Shown piece after piece: positions 8,941 to 17,441 of a DNA stretch of 64,000 bases. Each line of letters begins with the position of its first letter. Positions within the stretch are counted from its first letter, which is position 1. The notes under the pieces were generated by a model that made no database searches, was not told where the DNA came from, and saw only the letters and a list, made by a program, of their open reading frames with translations. Made by a program: the position numbers and the translations under genes. Source of the stretch: Anaeromassilibacillus sp. An172 (GTDB lineage Bacteria > Bacillota > Clostridia > Oscillospirales > Acutalibacteraceae); contig NZ_NFKS01000001.1 in assembly GCF_002160515.1 (NCBI RefSeq), positions 1 to 64,000 on the forward strand. The letters are read 5' to 3'.

Positions 8941-10302
8941 TTAGTTTTTCAAAGACTGAAGTGGAGCAGGGATTCTGCCGCCTCTGTTTACAAATTCAGC
9001 AGGAGAACCGGCTCTCAATGGCATTACAGGGCCCATACCCAAAAGTCCGCCGAAGTTAAGCTCTTCGCCGCCCTTTTTGCCGATAGCCGGGATAAGTCTT
9101 ACTGCTGTTGTTTTTGAGTTTACCATGCCTATTGCAGCCTCATCGGCAATAATAGCAGAGATAACCTCAGGTGTTGTATCACCAGGTACAACTATCATGT
9201 CAAGACCAACAGAGCATACTGCGGTCATTGCCTCAAGCTTTGTAATATCCAAAGCTCCGCATCTTGCGGCTGAAATCATTCCGGCGTCCTCTGTTACAGG
9301 GATAAATGCGCCGCTGAGTCCGCCTACATGTGATGAAGCCATAACGCCGCCTTTTTTAACAGCGTCGTTGAGAATTGCAAGGGCAGCTGTTGTTCCGTGG
9401 CATCCGCAAACCTCAAGACCCATTTCCTCAAGAATATGGGCAACACTGTCGCCTACAGCAGGTGTAGGAGCCAAGGAAAGGTCAACAATGCCGAAAGGTA
9501 CGCAAAGACGCTTTGAAGCTTCCTGAGCAACAAGCTGACCCATTCTTGTGATTTTAAAAGCTGTTTTCTTAATCATTTCTGCAATTTGTGAAATATCCTT
9601 GCCTTTTCCTTCCTTTGCAAGGACAGCTCTTACAACGCCAGGGCCTGATACACCTACGTTGATAACACAGTCAGCCTCTCCGACGCCGTGGAATGCGCCT
9701 GCCATAAATGGGTTGTCCTCAGGTGCGTTGCAGAATACTACAAGCTTTGCAGCGCCGATGCAGTCCTTATCAGCTGTAAGCTCTGCGCACTTCTTTACTG
9801 CATAGCCCATTTTCTTAACTGCGTCCATGTTGATTCCGGCTTTAGTGGAACCTACGTTTACAGAGGAGCAAACTCTCTCGGTGGTAGCTAAAGCCTCAGG
9901 AATACTCTCGATAAGAGCATAGTCGCCGGCTGCAAAACCCTTGTGAACAAGAGCGGAATAACCTCCTATGAAGTTTATACCCAAAGTCTGAGCAGCTCTG
10001 TCAAGGGCGTAAGCAAACTTTACTACTCTTCTGCTCTGACATGGAGCGGCAATCATGCCGATAGGTGTAACAGAAATTCTCTTGTTGATTATCGGGATAC
10101 CGTATTCGTTGCTGATATCCTCGCCGGTTTTAACCAAGTCCTGGGCGTAGCGGCAGATTTTGTCGTAAACCTTGTCACAGGCCTTGTCAATATTTTCGTC
10201 AATACAGTCCAAAAGCGAAATTCCCATTGTGATTGTACGCACATCGAGATTTTCGTTGTCAATCATATTTATAGTATCAAGAATGTCTTTGGTTTCAAGC
10301 AT
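8941..10302 (-). CDS. UPF0210 family protein
   Basis: 453 residues belonging to the UPF0210 (DUF711/PFL) family, a conserved bacterial and archaeal family whose biochemical role is not established. The start [20 protein letters not shown] and the internal segments [31 protein letters not shown] and the C-terminal [15 protein letters not shown] are characteristic. The protein is soluble and rich in Gly/Ala loops, without membrane segments. It follows a small ACT-domain protein (UPF0237) by 24 nt; the two are adjacent in many Firmicutes, which suggests that the ACT protein senses a ligand for it. This pairing is known from other genomes; any function is inference. Confidence 0.9.
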   Translation of the reverse strand: MLETKDILDTINMIDNENLDVRTITMGISLLDCIDENIDKACDKVYDKICRYAQDLVKTGEDISNEYGIPIINKRISVTPIGMIAAPCQSRRVVKFAYALDRAAQTLGINFIGGYSALVHKGFAAGDYALIESIPEALATTERVCSSVNVGSTKAGINMDAVKKMGYAVKKCAELTADKDCIGAAKLVVFCNAPEDNPFMAGAFHGVGEADCVINVGVSGPGVVRAVLAKEGKGKDISQIAEMIKKTAFKITRMGQLVAQEASKRLCVPFGIVDLSLAPTPAVGDSVAHILEEMGLEVCGCHGTTAALAILNDAVKKGGVMASSHVGGLSGAFIPVTEDAGMISAARCGALDITKLEAMTAVCSVGLDMIVVPGDTTPEVISAIIADEAAIGMVNSKTTAVRLIPAIGKKGGEELNFGGLLGMGPVMPLRAGSPAEFVNRGGRIPAPLQSLKN

Positions 10303-10326
10303 AAAAATCCCTCGTTAATAGTTTTT

Positions 10327-10596
10327 TTATATTTTGTGCATACTGTTAAATATGTCTTCATGCATAACATGAACTTTCATACCCATGGAATTTCCTGCTT
10401 TTTCAAGCTCTTTCTGAACCTCAGACAGCATAATTTTTGAGCTGTCGATTTCAATGAGCATTATCATAGCAAAAACGTCCTGCAAAACACTCTGAGTAAC
10501 TTCGAGAATGTTGGCATGAACGTTAGCGCAGGCGCTGGATACTTTGCTGAGAATTCCGATTTCGTCTTTTCCGATTACGGTTACAATAGCTTTCAT
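10327..10596 (-). CDS. ACT-domain protein, UPF0237 family
   Basis: 89-residue single ACT domain (MKAIVTVIGKDEIGILSKVS at the N-terminus, with the Gly-Ile-Leu turn that usually contacts an amino acid ligand). ACT domains are small-molecule sensors, usually dimeric, that bind amino acids at the interface. Two ATGs are adjacent. An AGGAGG lies 3 nt before the first and 6 nt before the second, so the second (10596) is preferred. It is the promoter-proximal gene of a two-gene operon with the UPF0210 gene, for which it is probably the regulatory partner. Confidence 0.88.
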   Translation of the reverse strand: MKAIVTVIGKDEIGILSKVSSACANVHANILEVTQSVLQDVFAMIMLIEIDSSKIMLSEVQKELEKAGNSMGMKVHVMHEDIFNSMHKI

Positions 10597-10656
10597 CATG
10601 TTCCTCCTGTGACCTTAGCAGCGATTACATCTGCGGTTTTAAAAATTAACGCTTTT

Positions 10657-10686
10657 ATTATACTATATTATATGGCGCATTGTAAA
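10657..10686 (-). promoter_or_regulatory. Promoter of the UPF0237-UPF0210 operon
   Basis: Minus strand TTTACA (10681-10686), 18-bp spacer, TATAAT (10657-10662). It lies about 60 nt upstream of the ACT-domain gene start. Confidence 0.6.
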
Positions 10687-10792
10687 GGTTAAACCGCCAT
10701 AAATTGTTGCATAAAGGTCTTTATCGTTGAAAAAACACAACTTATTGTGTTAAATCCTTAAAAAAGAATATGATTTCAATAAAAATAATATA

Positions 10793-10821
10793 TTGAATAA
10801 AGCTTTTCCTTGTGTTAAAAT
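10793..10821 (+). promoter_or_regulatory. Promoter of the PHP phosphoesterase gene
   Basis: TTGAAT (10793-10798), 17-bp spacer, TAAAAT (10816-10821). The predicted start point is about 15 nt upstream of the ATG at 10844, and an AAAGGAGG lies between the two. Confidence 0.55.
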
Positions 10822-10843
10822 AACCGAAAAAGGAGGTTTTTAT

Positions 10844-11659
10844 ATGATAATATGCGATAGTCACGTACATTCAAAGTATTCATTTGACGGCGAGTGTTCC
10901 GTAAGGGAGCTTTGCAAAAGTGCTGAGGAAAAAGGTATAACCTCCGTCACAATAACCGACCACTGTGAGGTGGAATGTCTGCACACAGATAAGACCGAAT
11001 ACGGCGATATGATGAAAAATATCCCTCTGTCTTTTGAAGCAAGCAAGCAGGCGTCACAGGAATTTAAGGGAAAAATAAAGGTTTACACCGGTGTTGAAAT
11101 GGGACAGCCCCTTTCAAATCCGGCGCTCAGGGACGAAATCCTCGGTAAATCTCATACAGATTTTATATTGGCTTCCCTTCACAGTCTTGAGGGAATGGAG
11201 GATTTTTATTATCTAAAGTATACCCCGGAAAATATAAAAGATTATCTTGAAAAATATTTTTCACAGCTTATGGATATTTCCTGCTGGGATGGTTTTGACA
11301 GCCTGGCGCACCTGACATATCCTGTAAGATATATGTATGCACAGATGGGTGAAATGCCGGACCTGACTCCATACAGTGAAAAGATAGACGAGATATTTTT
11401 GAATTTGATTAAAAATAAAAAAGCTTTGGAAATAAATGTGGGCGGATGCCGTTCTGCGGTAAAAGCTCCCCAGCCTGATTTTGAGCTTGTAAACAGATAC
11501 AAAGCTTTGGGCGGCAAGTATCTCACCTTCGGAAGCGATGCTCACAAGGTTGATGCATTGGGAGCATATATGGAAAAGGCAAGAGAGATTGCCCTTAAAG
11601 CCGGATTTGACTGTTATTACGTCTATAAAAACCATGAACCGATTCCGGTTAAGCTTTAA
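10844..11659 (+). CDS. PHP-domain phosphoesterase (HisJ-like histidinol-phosphatase)
   Basis: 271 residues with the four PHP metal-binding motifs: DSHVHSKYS at residues 5-13 (His7 and His9), TITDHCEVE near residue 38, a central His in LASLHSLEG, and C-terminal FGSDAHKVDALG. Such enzymes hydrolyse phosphate esters at a three-metal site. The closest named family is histidinol-phosphatase HisJ, but no other histidine biosynthesis gene lies nearby, so the substrate is uncertain. The frame extends 17 codons further upstream; ATG 10844 is used because AAAGGAGG lies 8 nt before it and the metal motif starts there. It stands alone between its own promoter and a shared terminator. Confidence 0.82.
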   Translation: MIICDSHVHSKYSFDGECSVRELCKSAEEKGITSVTITDHCEVECLHTDKTEYGDMMKNIPLSFEASKQASQEFKGKIKVYTGVEMGQPLSNPALRDEILGKSHTDFILASLHSLEGMEDFYYLKYTPENIKDYLEKYFSQLMDISCWDGFDSLAHLTYPVRYMYAQMGEMPDLTPYSEKIDEIFLNLIKNKKALEINVGGCRSAVKAPQPDFELVNRYKALGGKYLTFGSDAHKVDALGAYMEKAREIALKAGFDCYYVYKNHEPIPVKL

Positions 11660-11670
11660 AATATAAAAAT

Positions 11671-11702
11671 AAAAGTACCGGTTTTGATAATCCGGTACTT
11701 TT
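11671..11702. terminator. Shared bidirectional terminator
   Basis: An 11-bp perfect inverted repeat AAAAGTACCGG / CCGGTACTTTT around a 10-nt loop, with A's on one side and T's on the other. It ends the PHP gene from the left and the RING/zinc-ribbon gene from the right. Confidence 0.85.
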
Positions 11703-11705
11703 CAT

Positions 11706-12755
11706 TTATAAGAGCATTATATAAGGTATAGTGTTTATCAGGAACAAAACAATAAGCAAAGTGAAAGCGATAGGGGTGTTTACGCCGCCCATTGTCTGCA
11801 ATTTTGCATTTGAATCGTCAGCAGAACTGCTTTCCTTTTTAATTTTGCTGATATTCTTCATACAGTGCTTGTAATAAAGCTTGTTAGCGTTAAATCCCAC
11901 AATAATGTTTATAATAAAGTTTATAATGGACAGAATCATAGGCGCTAAGAAAATCATCATCTGGTCAAAGGGGAGCTGAAATACGCTCTGTGTATAATAA
12001 ATTATATTTGACTGAGTTGATGAAGAAAGAATACCCAGCTGACCCAAAACATTTATATATGCGTCAGAATAGCTGATAATGGTGGAAGCCAAAATAAGCA
12101 GAAGATTTATGGAGCAAATAACAGCGCCTATTTTGTACATCTTTCTGTAAAGAAGATAACCGCCTGAGAACAGGAAAGCGGCAAAACTAAATCTTGACCT
12201 TCCCATTGCCTTTATGTTTTTAAATACATTTAAAAAATAGAAGCTGTTTGTTTTAACATACTTTGCGGTTTCGCCTACGGTTACTCCTTGGTCGATAACC
12301 TCATCTGGGTTCATACCGCCCAGCGGGTCAAAAGGAGTTGCTCCCATAGGAGGCATACCGAAAGGCGGCATACCGCCAAATCCGCCCGGCTGCTGTCCGC
12401 CGTATGGATTGTTACCGTATGGGTTATTGCCGTAAGGGTTGTTCTGTTCACCGGAAACTTTCTGTGCATTTTCGCTTAAAGGTTCACCGCAGTTTCCGCA
12501 GAAGAAAGTACCCTTGGGATTATGTTTACCGCACTTTTTGCATATGATAAATTCGCCGCCCGAATTATTTGTTTCACCGTTCACTGAATTATCGAAAGAA
12601 AACCCTTCGGCGTGTTTATCTTCGTTAAAGCAGTGACCGAGGTTTTCATAACATTCCCTGTGATGAGGAGTTCCGCATATAGGACAAACGACAACATCGT
12701 CATCGGCATGAAAATTTTTGCCGCAAACAGGACATTTTTCACCTATATAATCCAT
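11706..12755 (-). CDS. Membrane protein with prokaryotic RING finger and zinc ribbon
   Basis: 349 residues in four parts. First, an N-terminal Cys/His-rich module (CPVCGKNF, then VCPICGTPHHRECY) that matches the prokaryotic RING-finger type. Second, a zinc ribbon at about residues 72-90 (CKKCGKHNPKGTFFCGNCG). Third, a flexible linker with three Asn-Asn-Pro-Tyr-Gly-type repeats followed by Gly/Pro/Met-rich sequence (about residues 107-145). Fourth, a C-terminal half with about four membrane helices, beginning with an FNW-like DUF2628-type segment (GGYLLYRKMYKIG). Function is unknown; the zinc modules suggest protein-protein contacts at the membrane. It is transcribed alone from its own promoter. 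Confidence 0.75.
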   Translation of the reverse strand: MDYIGEKCPVCGKNFHADDDVVVCPICGTPHHRECYENLGHCFNEDKHAEGFSFDNSVNGETNNSGGEFIICKKCGKHNPKGTFFCGNCGEPLSENAQKVSGEQNNPYGNNPYGNNPYGGQQPGGFGGMPPFGMPPMGATPFDPLGGMNPDEVIDQGVTVGETAKYVKTNSFYFLNVFKNIKAMGRSRFSFAAFLFSGGYLLYRKMYKIGAVICSINLLLILASTIISYSDAYINVLGQLGILSSSTQSNIIYYTQSVFQLPFDQMMIFLAPMILSIINFIINIIVGFNANKLYYKHCMKNISKIKKESSSADDSNAKLQTMGGVNTPIAFTLLIVLFLINTIPYIMLL

Positions 12756-12797
12756 TGAATCACCTTTCTTTACCAGTTAGTTTAATTGTTATTAGGT

Positions 12798-12826
12798 ATT
12801 ATATCAAAAATCAATTAAAAAAACAA
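12798..12826 (-). promoter_or_regulatory. Promoter of the RING/zinc-ribbon gene
   Basis: Minus strand TTGTTT (12821-12826), 17-bp spacer, TATAAT (12798-12803), followed by AAAGGTG 6 nt before the ATG. It is back to back with the prfB promoter, 34 bp away. Confidence 0.65.
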
Positions 12827-12859
12827 TGTTTTTCACATTCTTTTAAGATAGTTTAATGC

Positions 12860-12888
12860 TTTACATTTTAAGGAAAGTAGGATATAAT
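12860..12888 (+). promoter_or_regulatory. prfB promoter
   Basis: TTTACA (12860-12865), 17-bp spacer, TATAAT (12883-12888), giving a leader of about 37 nt before the prfB ATG. Confidence 0.75.
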
Positions 12889-12932
12889 AAAATGTAATCG
12901 TTTTTTAATTTATTGAATAATGAGGTATCAGA

Positions 12933-14054
12933 ATGCTGCAATTTGAAGAATTAAAACTTGAACTTGAGGGCTTGAAGCCCGAGATAGACGACTTGGCAGA
13001 TGCTTTGGGTCTTAAATCAATTATGTCAGAGATTGAACAGCTTGAGCACAGAGCTGCAGAGCCGGGTTTTTGGGACGACATGGAAAAATCCCAGAAAATA
13101 CTCCAAAGAACAAGCAATCTCAAAACAAAGGTAGAAGAATTTGAAAAGCTTAAAGCTTCCTATGATGATACAATGACACTTATCGAGCTGGGAAATGAGG
13201 AAGAGGACCTTTCCCTTTTGGATGAAGCTAAAGCCGAGCTTGAAGAGGTAAAGAAGAATCTTGAAAAGCAGCGTCTTAAAACACTGCTTACCGGAGAATA
13301 TGATAAAAATAATGCAATTCTTACTTTCCACGCCGGTTCAGGCGGAACAGAGGCTCAGGACTGGGCTCAGATGCTTTACAGAATGTATACACGCTGGGCA
13401 GCGGCACATGATTTCAAGGTTAAGGAAATCGACTATCTTGACGGCGACGAAGCCGGACTTAAAAGTGCTGTTTTGCTTATAGAGGGCGAGAACGCTTACG
13501 GCTATCTTAAAAGCGAAGCAGGCGTTCACAGACTGGTTCGTGTATCTCCTTTTGACAGCGCAGGCAGACGTCATACAAGCTTTTCATCCCTTGAGGTTAT
13601 GCCGGAAATCGACGACGATATCAAAATAGATATTGCTCCTGAGGATATCAAGATGGACGTTTACCGTGCCAGCGGCGCCGGCGGCCAGAAGGTTAACAAG
13701 ACCTCCTCAGCGGTAAGACTTACACATATTCCAACAGGTATAGTAGTTGCCAGCCAGGTTGAGAGAAGCCAGTACCAGAACCGAGACGTGGCTATGAAAA
13801 TGCTTATGTCAAAGCTTATGGAAATTAAAGAGAGAGAACACCTTGAGAAAATCGAGGATATCAAGGGTGTTCAGAAGGAAATCACCTGGGGCAGCCAGAT
13901 ACGAAGCTATGTATTTATGCCATACACATTGGTTAAAGACCATAGAACAGGCTTTGAAACCGGAAATATCAACGCTGTTATGGACGGCGATATAGACGGA
14001 TTTATCAATGCTTATCTTAAAGCCGCAAGTCAGGGCGAACTTGAAAAAAATTGA
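12933..14054 (+). CDS. prfB: Peptide chain release factor 2
   Basis: 373 residues. RF2 recognises UAA and UGA stop codons and triggers peptide release. The tripeptide anticodon Ser-Pro-Phe is at 205-207 (RVSPFDSAGRRHTSF) and the catalytic Gly-Gly-Gln at 250-252 (SGAGGQKVNKTSSAV). In most bacteria prfB carries an in-frame UGA near codon 26 that must be bypassed by a +1 frameshift for autoregulation. Here the frame is open through that region (the local codons are GCT TTG GGT CTT AAA) and the whole protein is encoded without a shift. A GAGGT ribosome-binding site precedes the ATG. The phosphoglycerate mutase gene follows 21 nt later, probably on the same transcript. Confidence 0.96.
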   Translation: MLQFEELKLELEGLKPEIDDLADALGLKSIMSEIEQLEHRAAEPGFWDDMEKSQKILQRTSNLKTKVEEFEKLKASYDDTMTLIELGNEEEDLSLLDEAKAELEEVKKNLEKQRLKTLLTGEYDKNNAILTFHAGSGGTEAQDWAQMLYRMYTRWAAAHDFKVKEIDYLDGDEAGLKSAVLLIEGENAYGYLKSEAGVHRLVRVSPFDSAGRRHTSFSSLEVMPEIDDDIKIDIAPEDIKMDVYRASGAGGQKVNKTSSAVRLTHIPTGIVVASQVERSQYQNRDVAMKMLMSKLMEIKEREHLEKIEDIKGVQKEITWGSQIRSYVFMPYTLVKDHRTGFETGNINAVMDGDIDGFINAYLKAASQGELEKN

Positions 14055-14075
14055 TTTTACCAGAGGTAATATAAA

Positions 14076-15290
14076 ATGAAATATCTTGTAATGCTTTGCG
14101 ACGGAATGGCAGACGAGCCGTTTCCGTCACTTGACAATAAAACTCCTATGGAGCTTGCAAAAAAGGATTGCATGGACTATCTTGCATCAAAAGGCGAGGT
14201 CGGCACAGTAAAGACAGTTGCAGAAGGATTAAAGCCGGGCAGTGATGTTGCAAACCTTTCTGTTTTAGGATATGAGCCTGCAAAATACTACAGCGGACGT
14301 TCCCCTCTTGAGGCTGCAAGTATCGGAATTGACTTAAAGCCCGATGACGTAACCTTGAGATGTAACCTTGTAACTCTTTCCGACGAGCCTAATTATGAGG
14401 ACAAAACAATGGTTGACTACTGCTCTGACGATATATCATCAGCAGAAGCAAAAATCCTCATTGAATATATTCAGGAAAAGCTTGGAAACGATGAGTTCAA
14501 ATTCTACCCGGGCGTTTCCTATAGACATTGCCTTGTGTGGAGCAAAGGCGACCCACAGCCGGGAACCTTGACACCTCCTCACGATATCACAGACAGAAAA
14601 ATCACAGAGTATATTCCAACAGGCAGAAGTGTAGATAAGCTTTATGACCTTATGGTAAAAAGCTATGATTTGCTTAAAGACCATCCTGTAAACCTTGATA
14701 GAATTAAAAGGGGAAAGCGCCCGGCAAATTCAATTTGGCTTTGGGGCGAGGGAACAAAACCTGCCCTTGACAGCTTTAAATCAAAGTTTGGCAAGAACGG
14801 AAGCATGATTTCAGCAGTTGACCTTCTCAAAGGTATTGCAATCTGCGCAGGCATGAGAAGCGTTGATGTTGAGGGAGCCACAGGTTACATAGATACAAAC
14901 TTTGAGGGCAAAAAGGACGCAGCTATTGAGGAGTTTAAGAACGGTCAGGATTTTGTATATATCCACGTTGAAGCTCCGGACGAGTGCGGACATAGGGGAG
15001 AAGCCCAGAATAAGATAAAAGCTATTGAGCTTATTGACAGCCTGATTTTAAGTCCGGTAGTTGATTACCTTAAAAACAGCGGCGAGGATTTTGCAGTGCT
15101 TGTATGTCCTGACCATCCAACACCATTGTCAATAAAGACACATTCTTCAAATCCTGTTCCTTATCTCATTTACTCAAGTAAAGATGAAAAGGACAGCGGA
15201 GTTAAAACATTTACAGAAGCCAATGCGAGAGCCACAGGCAACTATATCGAAAAAGGCTTCACAATGATGGAGTATTTCCTTAAACATTGA
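14076..15290 (+). CDS. apgM: 2,3-bisphosphoglycerate-independent phosphoglycerate mutase (ApgM type)
   Basis: 404 residues of the archaeal-type cofactor-independent phosphoglycerate mutase family, which interconverts 3- and 2-phosphoglycerate in glycolysis and gluconeogenesis. The metal/nucleophile motifs of the alkaline phosphatase superfamily are visible: LVMLCDGMADEP at residues 4-15, the serine-containing GSDVANLSVLGYEP, VHVEAPDECGH-like HVEAPDECGHRGE near residue 305, and VLVCPDHPTPL near residue 345. It follows prfB closely and is ended by a strong terminator. Together with the GTP-dependent PEP carboxykinase at 33402 it supplies the lower part of gluconeogenesis and anaplerosis. Confidence 0.93.
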   Translation: MKYLVMLCDGMADEPFPSLDNKTPMELAKKDCMDYLASKGEVGTVKTVAEGLKPGSDVANLSVLGYEPAKYYSGRSPLEAASIGIDLKPDDVTLRCNLVTLSDEPNYEDKTMVDYCSDDISSAEAKILIEYIQEKLGNDEFKFYPGVSYRHCLVWSKGDPQPGTLTPPHDITDRKITEYIPTGRSVDKLYDLMVKSYDLLKDHPVNLDRIKRGKRPANSIWLWGEGTKPALDSFKSKFGKNGSMISAVDLLKGIAICAGMRSVDVEGATGYIDTNFEGKKDAAIEEFKNGQDFVYIHVEAPDECGHRGEAQNKIKAIELIDSLILSPVVDYLKNSGEDFAVLVCPDHPTPLSIKTHSSNPVPYLIYSSKDEKDSGVKTFTEANARATGNYIEKGFTMMEYFLKH

Positions 15291-15310
15291 TTTTAAAACA
15301 TTAAAACTTA

Positions 15311-15353
15311 TCCGGCAGTTTTGCTATAAAAAAGCAGGACTGCCGGATTTTAA
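15311..15353 (+). terminator. Terminator of the prfB-apgM operon
   Basis: Stem TCCGGCAG / CTGCCGGA with a 21-nt loop that can itself form a short TTTGCT/AGCA stem, followed by a TTTTAATT tract. Confidence 0.75.
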
Positions 15354-15401
15354 TTATGTTTTCACGTGTAATATTCTCTAAAAGCCATAAAAATAAAAAC
15401 G

Positions 15402-15465
15402 CAACTGTCAGTTGACAAAAAAATAGAGGTAGTTGGTTGTATGCAACCGTTGAATCCTGTATAAT
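15402..15465 (+). promoter_or_regulatory. Promoter and candidate operators of the XRE regulator gene
   Basis: TTGTAT (15437-15442), 17-bp spacer, TATAAT (15460-15465). Two short inverted repeats are present: CAACT-N3-AGTTG (15402-15414) and GGTTG-N4-CAACC (15435-15448), the second covering the -35 element. Both share the CAAC/GTTG half-site, which suggests binding sites for the gene's own XRE-type DNA-binding domain. This is inference from position and symmetry. Confidence 0.5.
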
Positions 15466-15509
15466 TCAATCAGTTAAAAAACAATTTTCTTAACGGGGGA
15501 TGAAAGACT

Positions 15510-16523
15510 ATGACACTGGCAGAAAAAATAGCCGCCTTGAGAAAACAACAGGGATGGTCGCAGGAAACTTTTGCTGAAAAAATGGATGTCACAAGACAGG
15601 CGGTTTCAAAATGGGAAAGCGCACAGTCTGTTCCGGATATTGATAAACTTGTAAAGATATCAAATCTTTTCGGCGTCACGACAGACTATCTGTTAAAAGA
15701 AGAAAACAATGAAACTTTTAATGAGCCTACAGAAACAGAGGATTATATAGTTCAGGTTCAAAAACCCGAACGAAAGGATATAAGACAGGTAACACTTGAA
15801 GAGGCAAAAGGCTTCATTGAGATTAAGAAAAAGACAGCCGACTGGATAGCTTTTGCGGTTTATCTCTGTATTCTTTCGCCAATATGCCTATTGATAATGG
15901 GAGGTTTATCGGAAGAAGGAAAGTTTTCGGAGAATTTTGCAGGAGGTATCGGTGTTATAGTTTTTCTGTTGATTGCAGGTATTGCCTGTACAATTTTCAT
16001 TTACGCCGGAACAAAAACCTCTGATTACCTTTACCTGCAAAAAGATGTTTTTGAAACTTCCGAAGAGCTGCGCCAATGGGTAAGAAAAGAGAGAAGCGGT
16101 TTTAAAAGCTATTACAGTAAAAACAATATAATAGGAACCTGTATATGTATTTTCTCTGTAATACCGTTGTTTATCGGAATTATGATTGATGATGAAAATC
16201 AGGTGCTTATTCTTTCCATGCTGGCATTGCTTATGGCTTTGGCAGGTATAGGGGTTATCTTGTTTGTGCGTGTGGGTATAGTATGGGAAAGCTATAAAAA
16301 GCTTTTGCAGGAAGAGGACTACACCGTAATAAAAAAAGAAAGTGTTAAAAAAAGCGAAATAGTCTCAACTGTGTATTGGCTTCTTATTGTGGCGGCATAT
16401 CTTGGCTATAGTTTTGTAACCAATAACTGGAGACAAAGCTGGATAATTTTTGTGGTTGCCGGAGTGATTTTTCCGGTGGTCAATATCATAGCTTTGTATG
16501 TAACAAAAAAGAATAAAAAGTAA
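15510..16523 (+). CDS. Membrane-anchored XRE-family transcriptional regulator
   Basis: 337 residues. Residues 5-60 form a Cro/CI-type helix-turn-helix (LRKQQGWSQETFAEKMDVTRQ, then AVSKWESAQSVPDIDKL). A charged linker follows, then about six hydrophobic helices between residues 105 and 335. This architecture, a cytoplasmic DNA-binding domain tethered to a multi-helix membrane domain, is common in clostridia and suggests direct sensing of a membrane-associated signal. It is monocistronic, with a promoter and two short inverted repeats upstream and a terminator after. The regulated genes cannot be told from sequence; the adjacent MerR-controlled exporter is one possibility. Confidence 0.82.
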   Translation: MTLAEKIAALRKQQGWSQETFAEKMDVTRQAVSKWESAQSVPDIDKLVKISNLFGVTTDYLLKEENNETFNEPTETEDYIVQVQKPERKDIRQVTLEEAKGFIEIKKKTADWIAFAVYLCILSPICLLIMGGLSEEGKFSENFAGGIGVIVFLLIAGIACTIFIYAGTKTSDYLYLQKDVFETSEELRQWVRKERSGFKSYYSKNNIIGTCICIFSVIPLFIGIMIDDENQVLILSMLALLMALAGIGVILFVRVGIVWESYKKLLQEEDYTVIKKESVKKSEIVSTVYWLLIVAAYLGYSFVTNNWRQSWIIFVVAGVIFPVVNIIALYVTKKNKK

Positions 16524-16537
16524 TACCTATTTTACGG

Positions 16538-16564
16538 ACAGCGGTAATTTTGCCGCTGTTTTTT
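16538..16564 (+). terminator. Terminator after the XRE regulator
   Basis: A 7-bp stem ACAGCGG / CCGCTGT with an 8-nt loop, followed by seven T's. Confidence 0.75.
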
Positions 16565-16575
16565 ATAAAAAAGTC

Positions 16576-16606
16576 TTGCTTATGACGCAGCGTAATGAGT
16601 TATAAT
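16576..16606 (+). promoter_or_regulatory. MerR-type promoter with 19-bp spacer
   Basis: TTGCTT (16576-16581), a 19-bp spacer, TATAAT (16601-16606). MerR-family activators act on promoters with over-long 19-20 bp spacers and bind dyad sites inside the spacer. The spacer here contains the perfect short dyad ACGC-A-GCGT. The first gene downstream encodes a MerR-family protein, so autoregulation is expected. Confidence 0.7.
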
Positions 16607-16640
16607 AAGCGCAGAAAATAATTTATTTGGAGTGAGCTCT

Positions 16641-17441
16641 ATGGAAAAATACAGGGCAATACCCGAAGGCTATATGACAGTGGGAGAAGCTGCAAAGAAA
16701 ATGGGTGTGTCCGTGCGCACATTGCAGTATTATGATAAGGAAGGAATAGTTTCACCCTCAGCACAAAGCGAGGGCGGAAGAAGGCTGTATACTGAAAAAG
16801 ACCTTATAAAAATTCATCAGATATTATCCTTGAAATCCTTGGGATTTTCACTTGATGATATAAAAAAGAGGTTGTTTCCTTTGGATACGCCGGATGAGGT
16901 GATAAATGCCCTTACAAGTCAGGCTGAGGACATAAAAAACAGGATAAAAGTGTTGACGGAATCCTTAAGAGAAATTGAACTTCTCAAAGAAGAAGTTATT
17001 CAAATGAACAAAGTTGATTTCAAAAAATATGCGGATATAATTGTAAATCTTCAAATGAACAACCAATATTACTGGCTCATAAAGCATTTTGACGATGATA
17101 TGATGGAGCATATCAGAAAAAATTTCGACCAGAAAAGCGGTAAATGCTTTATGGATGATTTTAATAAAATTAACGATGAGATAATAAAGCTTATAGATGG
17201 GGGAGTAAATCCTGAAAGCAAAGAGGCTCTGGATGCTGCAAAAAGATTTTGGGAGATTGTTTCTAAATTTACAGGCGGAAATATGGATATGCTTCCGAAG
17301 CTTATGTCAGTAGGAAAAATTGACGGCAGTGAGGAGTTTATAGAAAGACAGAAAAGAGTAAACGAATTTATAGGAAAGTCTTTGGAAATATATTTTTTAA
17401 ACTCCGGGATAAATCCTTTTGAGGGGTGCGGGAATGAATAG
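16641..17441 (+). CDS. MerR-family transcriptional regulator
   Basis: 266 residues. The N-terminal winged helix (residues 12-80: MTVGEAAKKMGVSVRTLQYY, then DKEGIVSPSAQSEGGRRLYT) is typical of MerR proteins, followed by a dimerising coiled coil (about 85-125) and a C-terminal helical domain of about 140 residues without recognisable ligand motif. An in-frame GTG at 16632 lies within the GGAG ribosome-binding site, so ATG 16641, 8 nt downstream, is taken as the start. The gene overlaps the ABC ATPase gene by 8 nt. Together with the 19-bp-spacer promoter this looks like a ligand-induced, self-regulated exporter operon. Confidence 0.88.
   Translation: MEKYRAIPEGYMTVGEAAKKMGVSVRTLQYYDKEGIVSPSAQSEGGRRLYTEKDLIKIHQILSLKSLGFSLDDIKKRLFPLDTPDEVINALTSQAEDIKNRIKVLTESLREIELLKEEVIQMNKVDFKKYADIIVNLQMNNQYYWLIKHFDDDMMEHIRKNFDQKSGKCFMDDFNKINDEIIKLIDGGVNPESKEALDAAKRFWEIVSKFTGGNMDMLPKLMSVGKIDGSEEFIERQKRVNEFIGKSLEIYFLNSGINPFEGCGNE

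Noticed and set aside
12390-12440. Tandem repeats as a possible CRISPR or minisatellite
   Set aside because: They are three in-frame Asn-Pro-Tyr-Gly codon repeats inside the RING/zinc-ribbon gene, not a CRISPR array.
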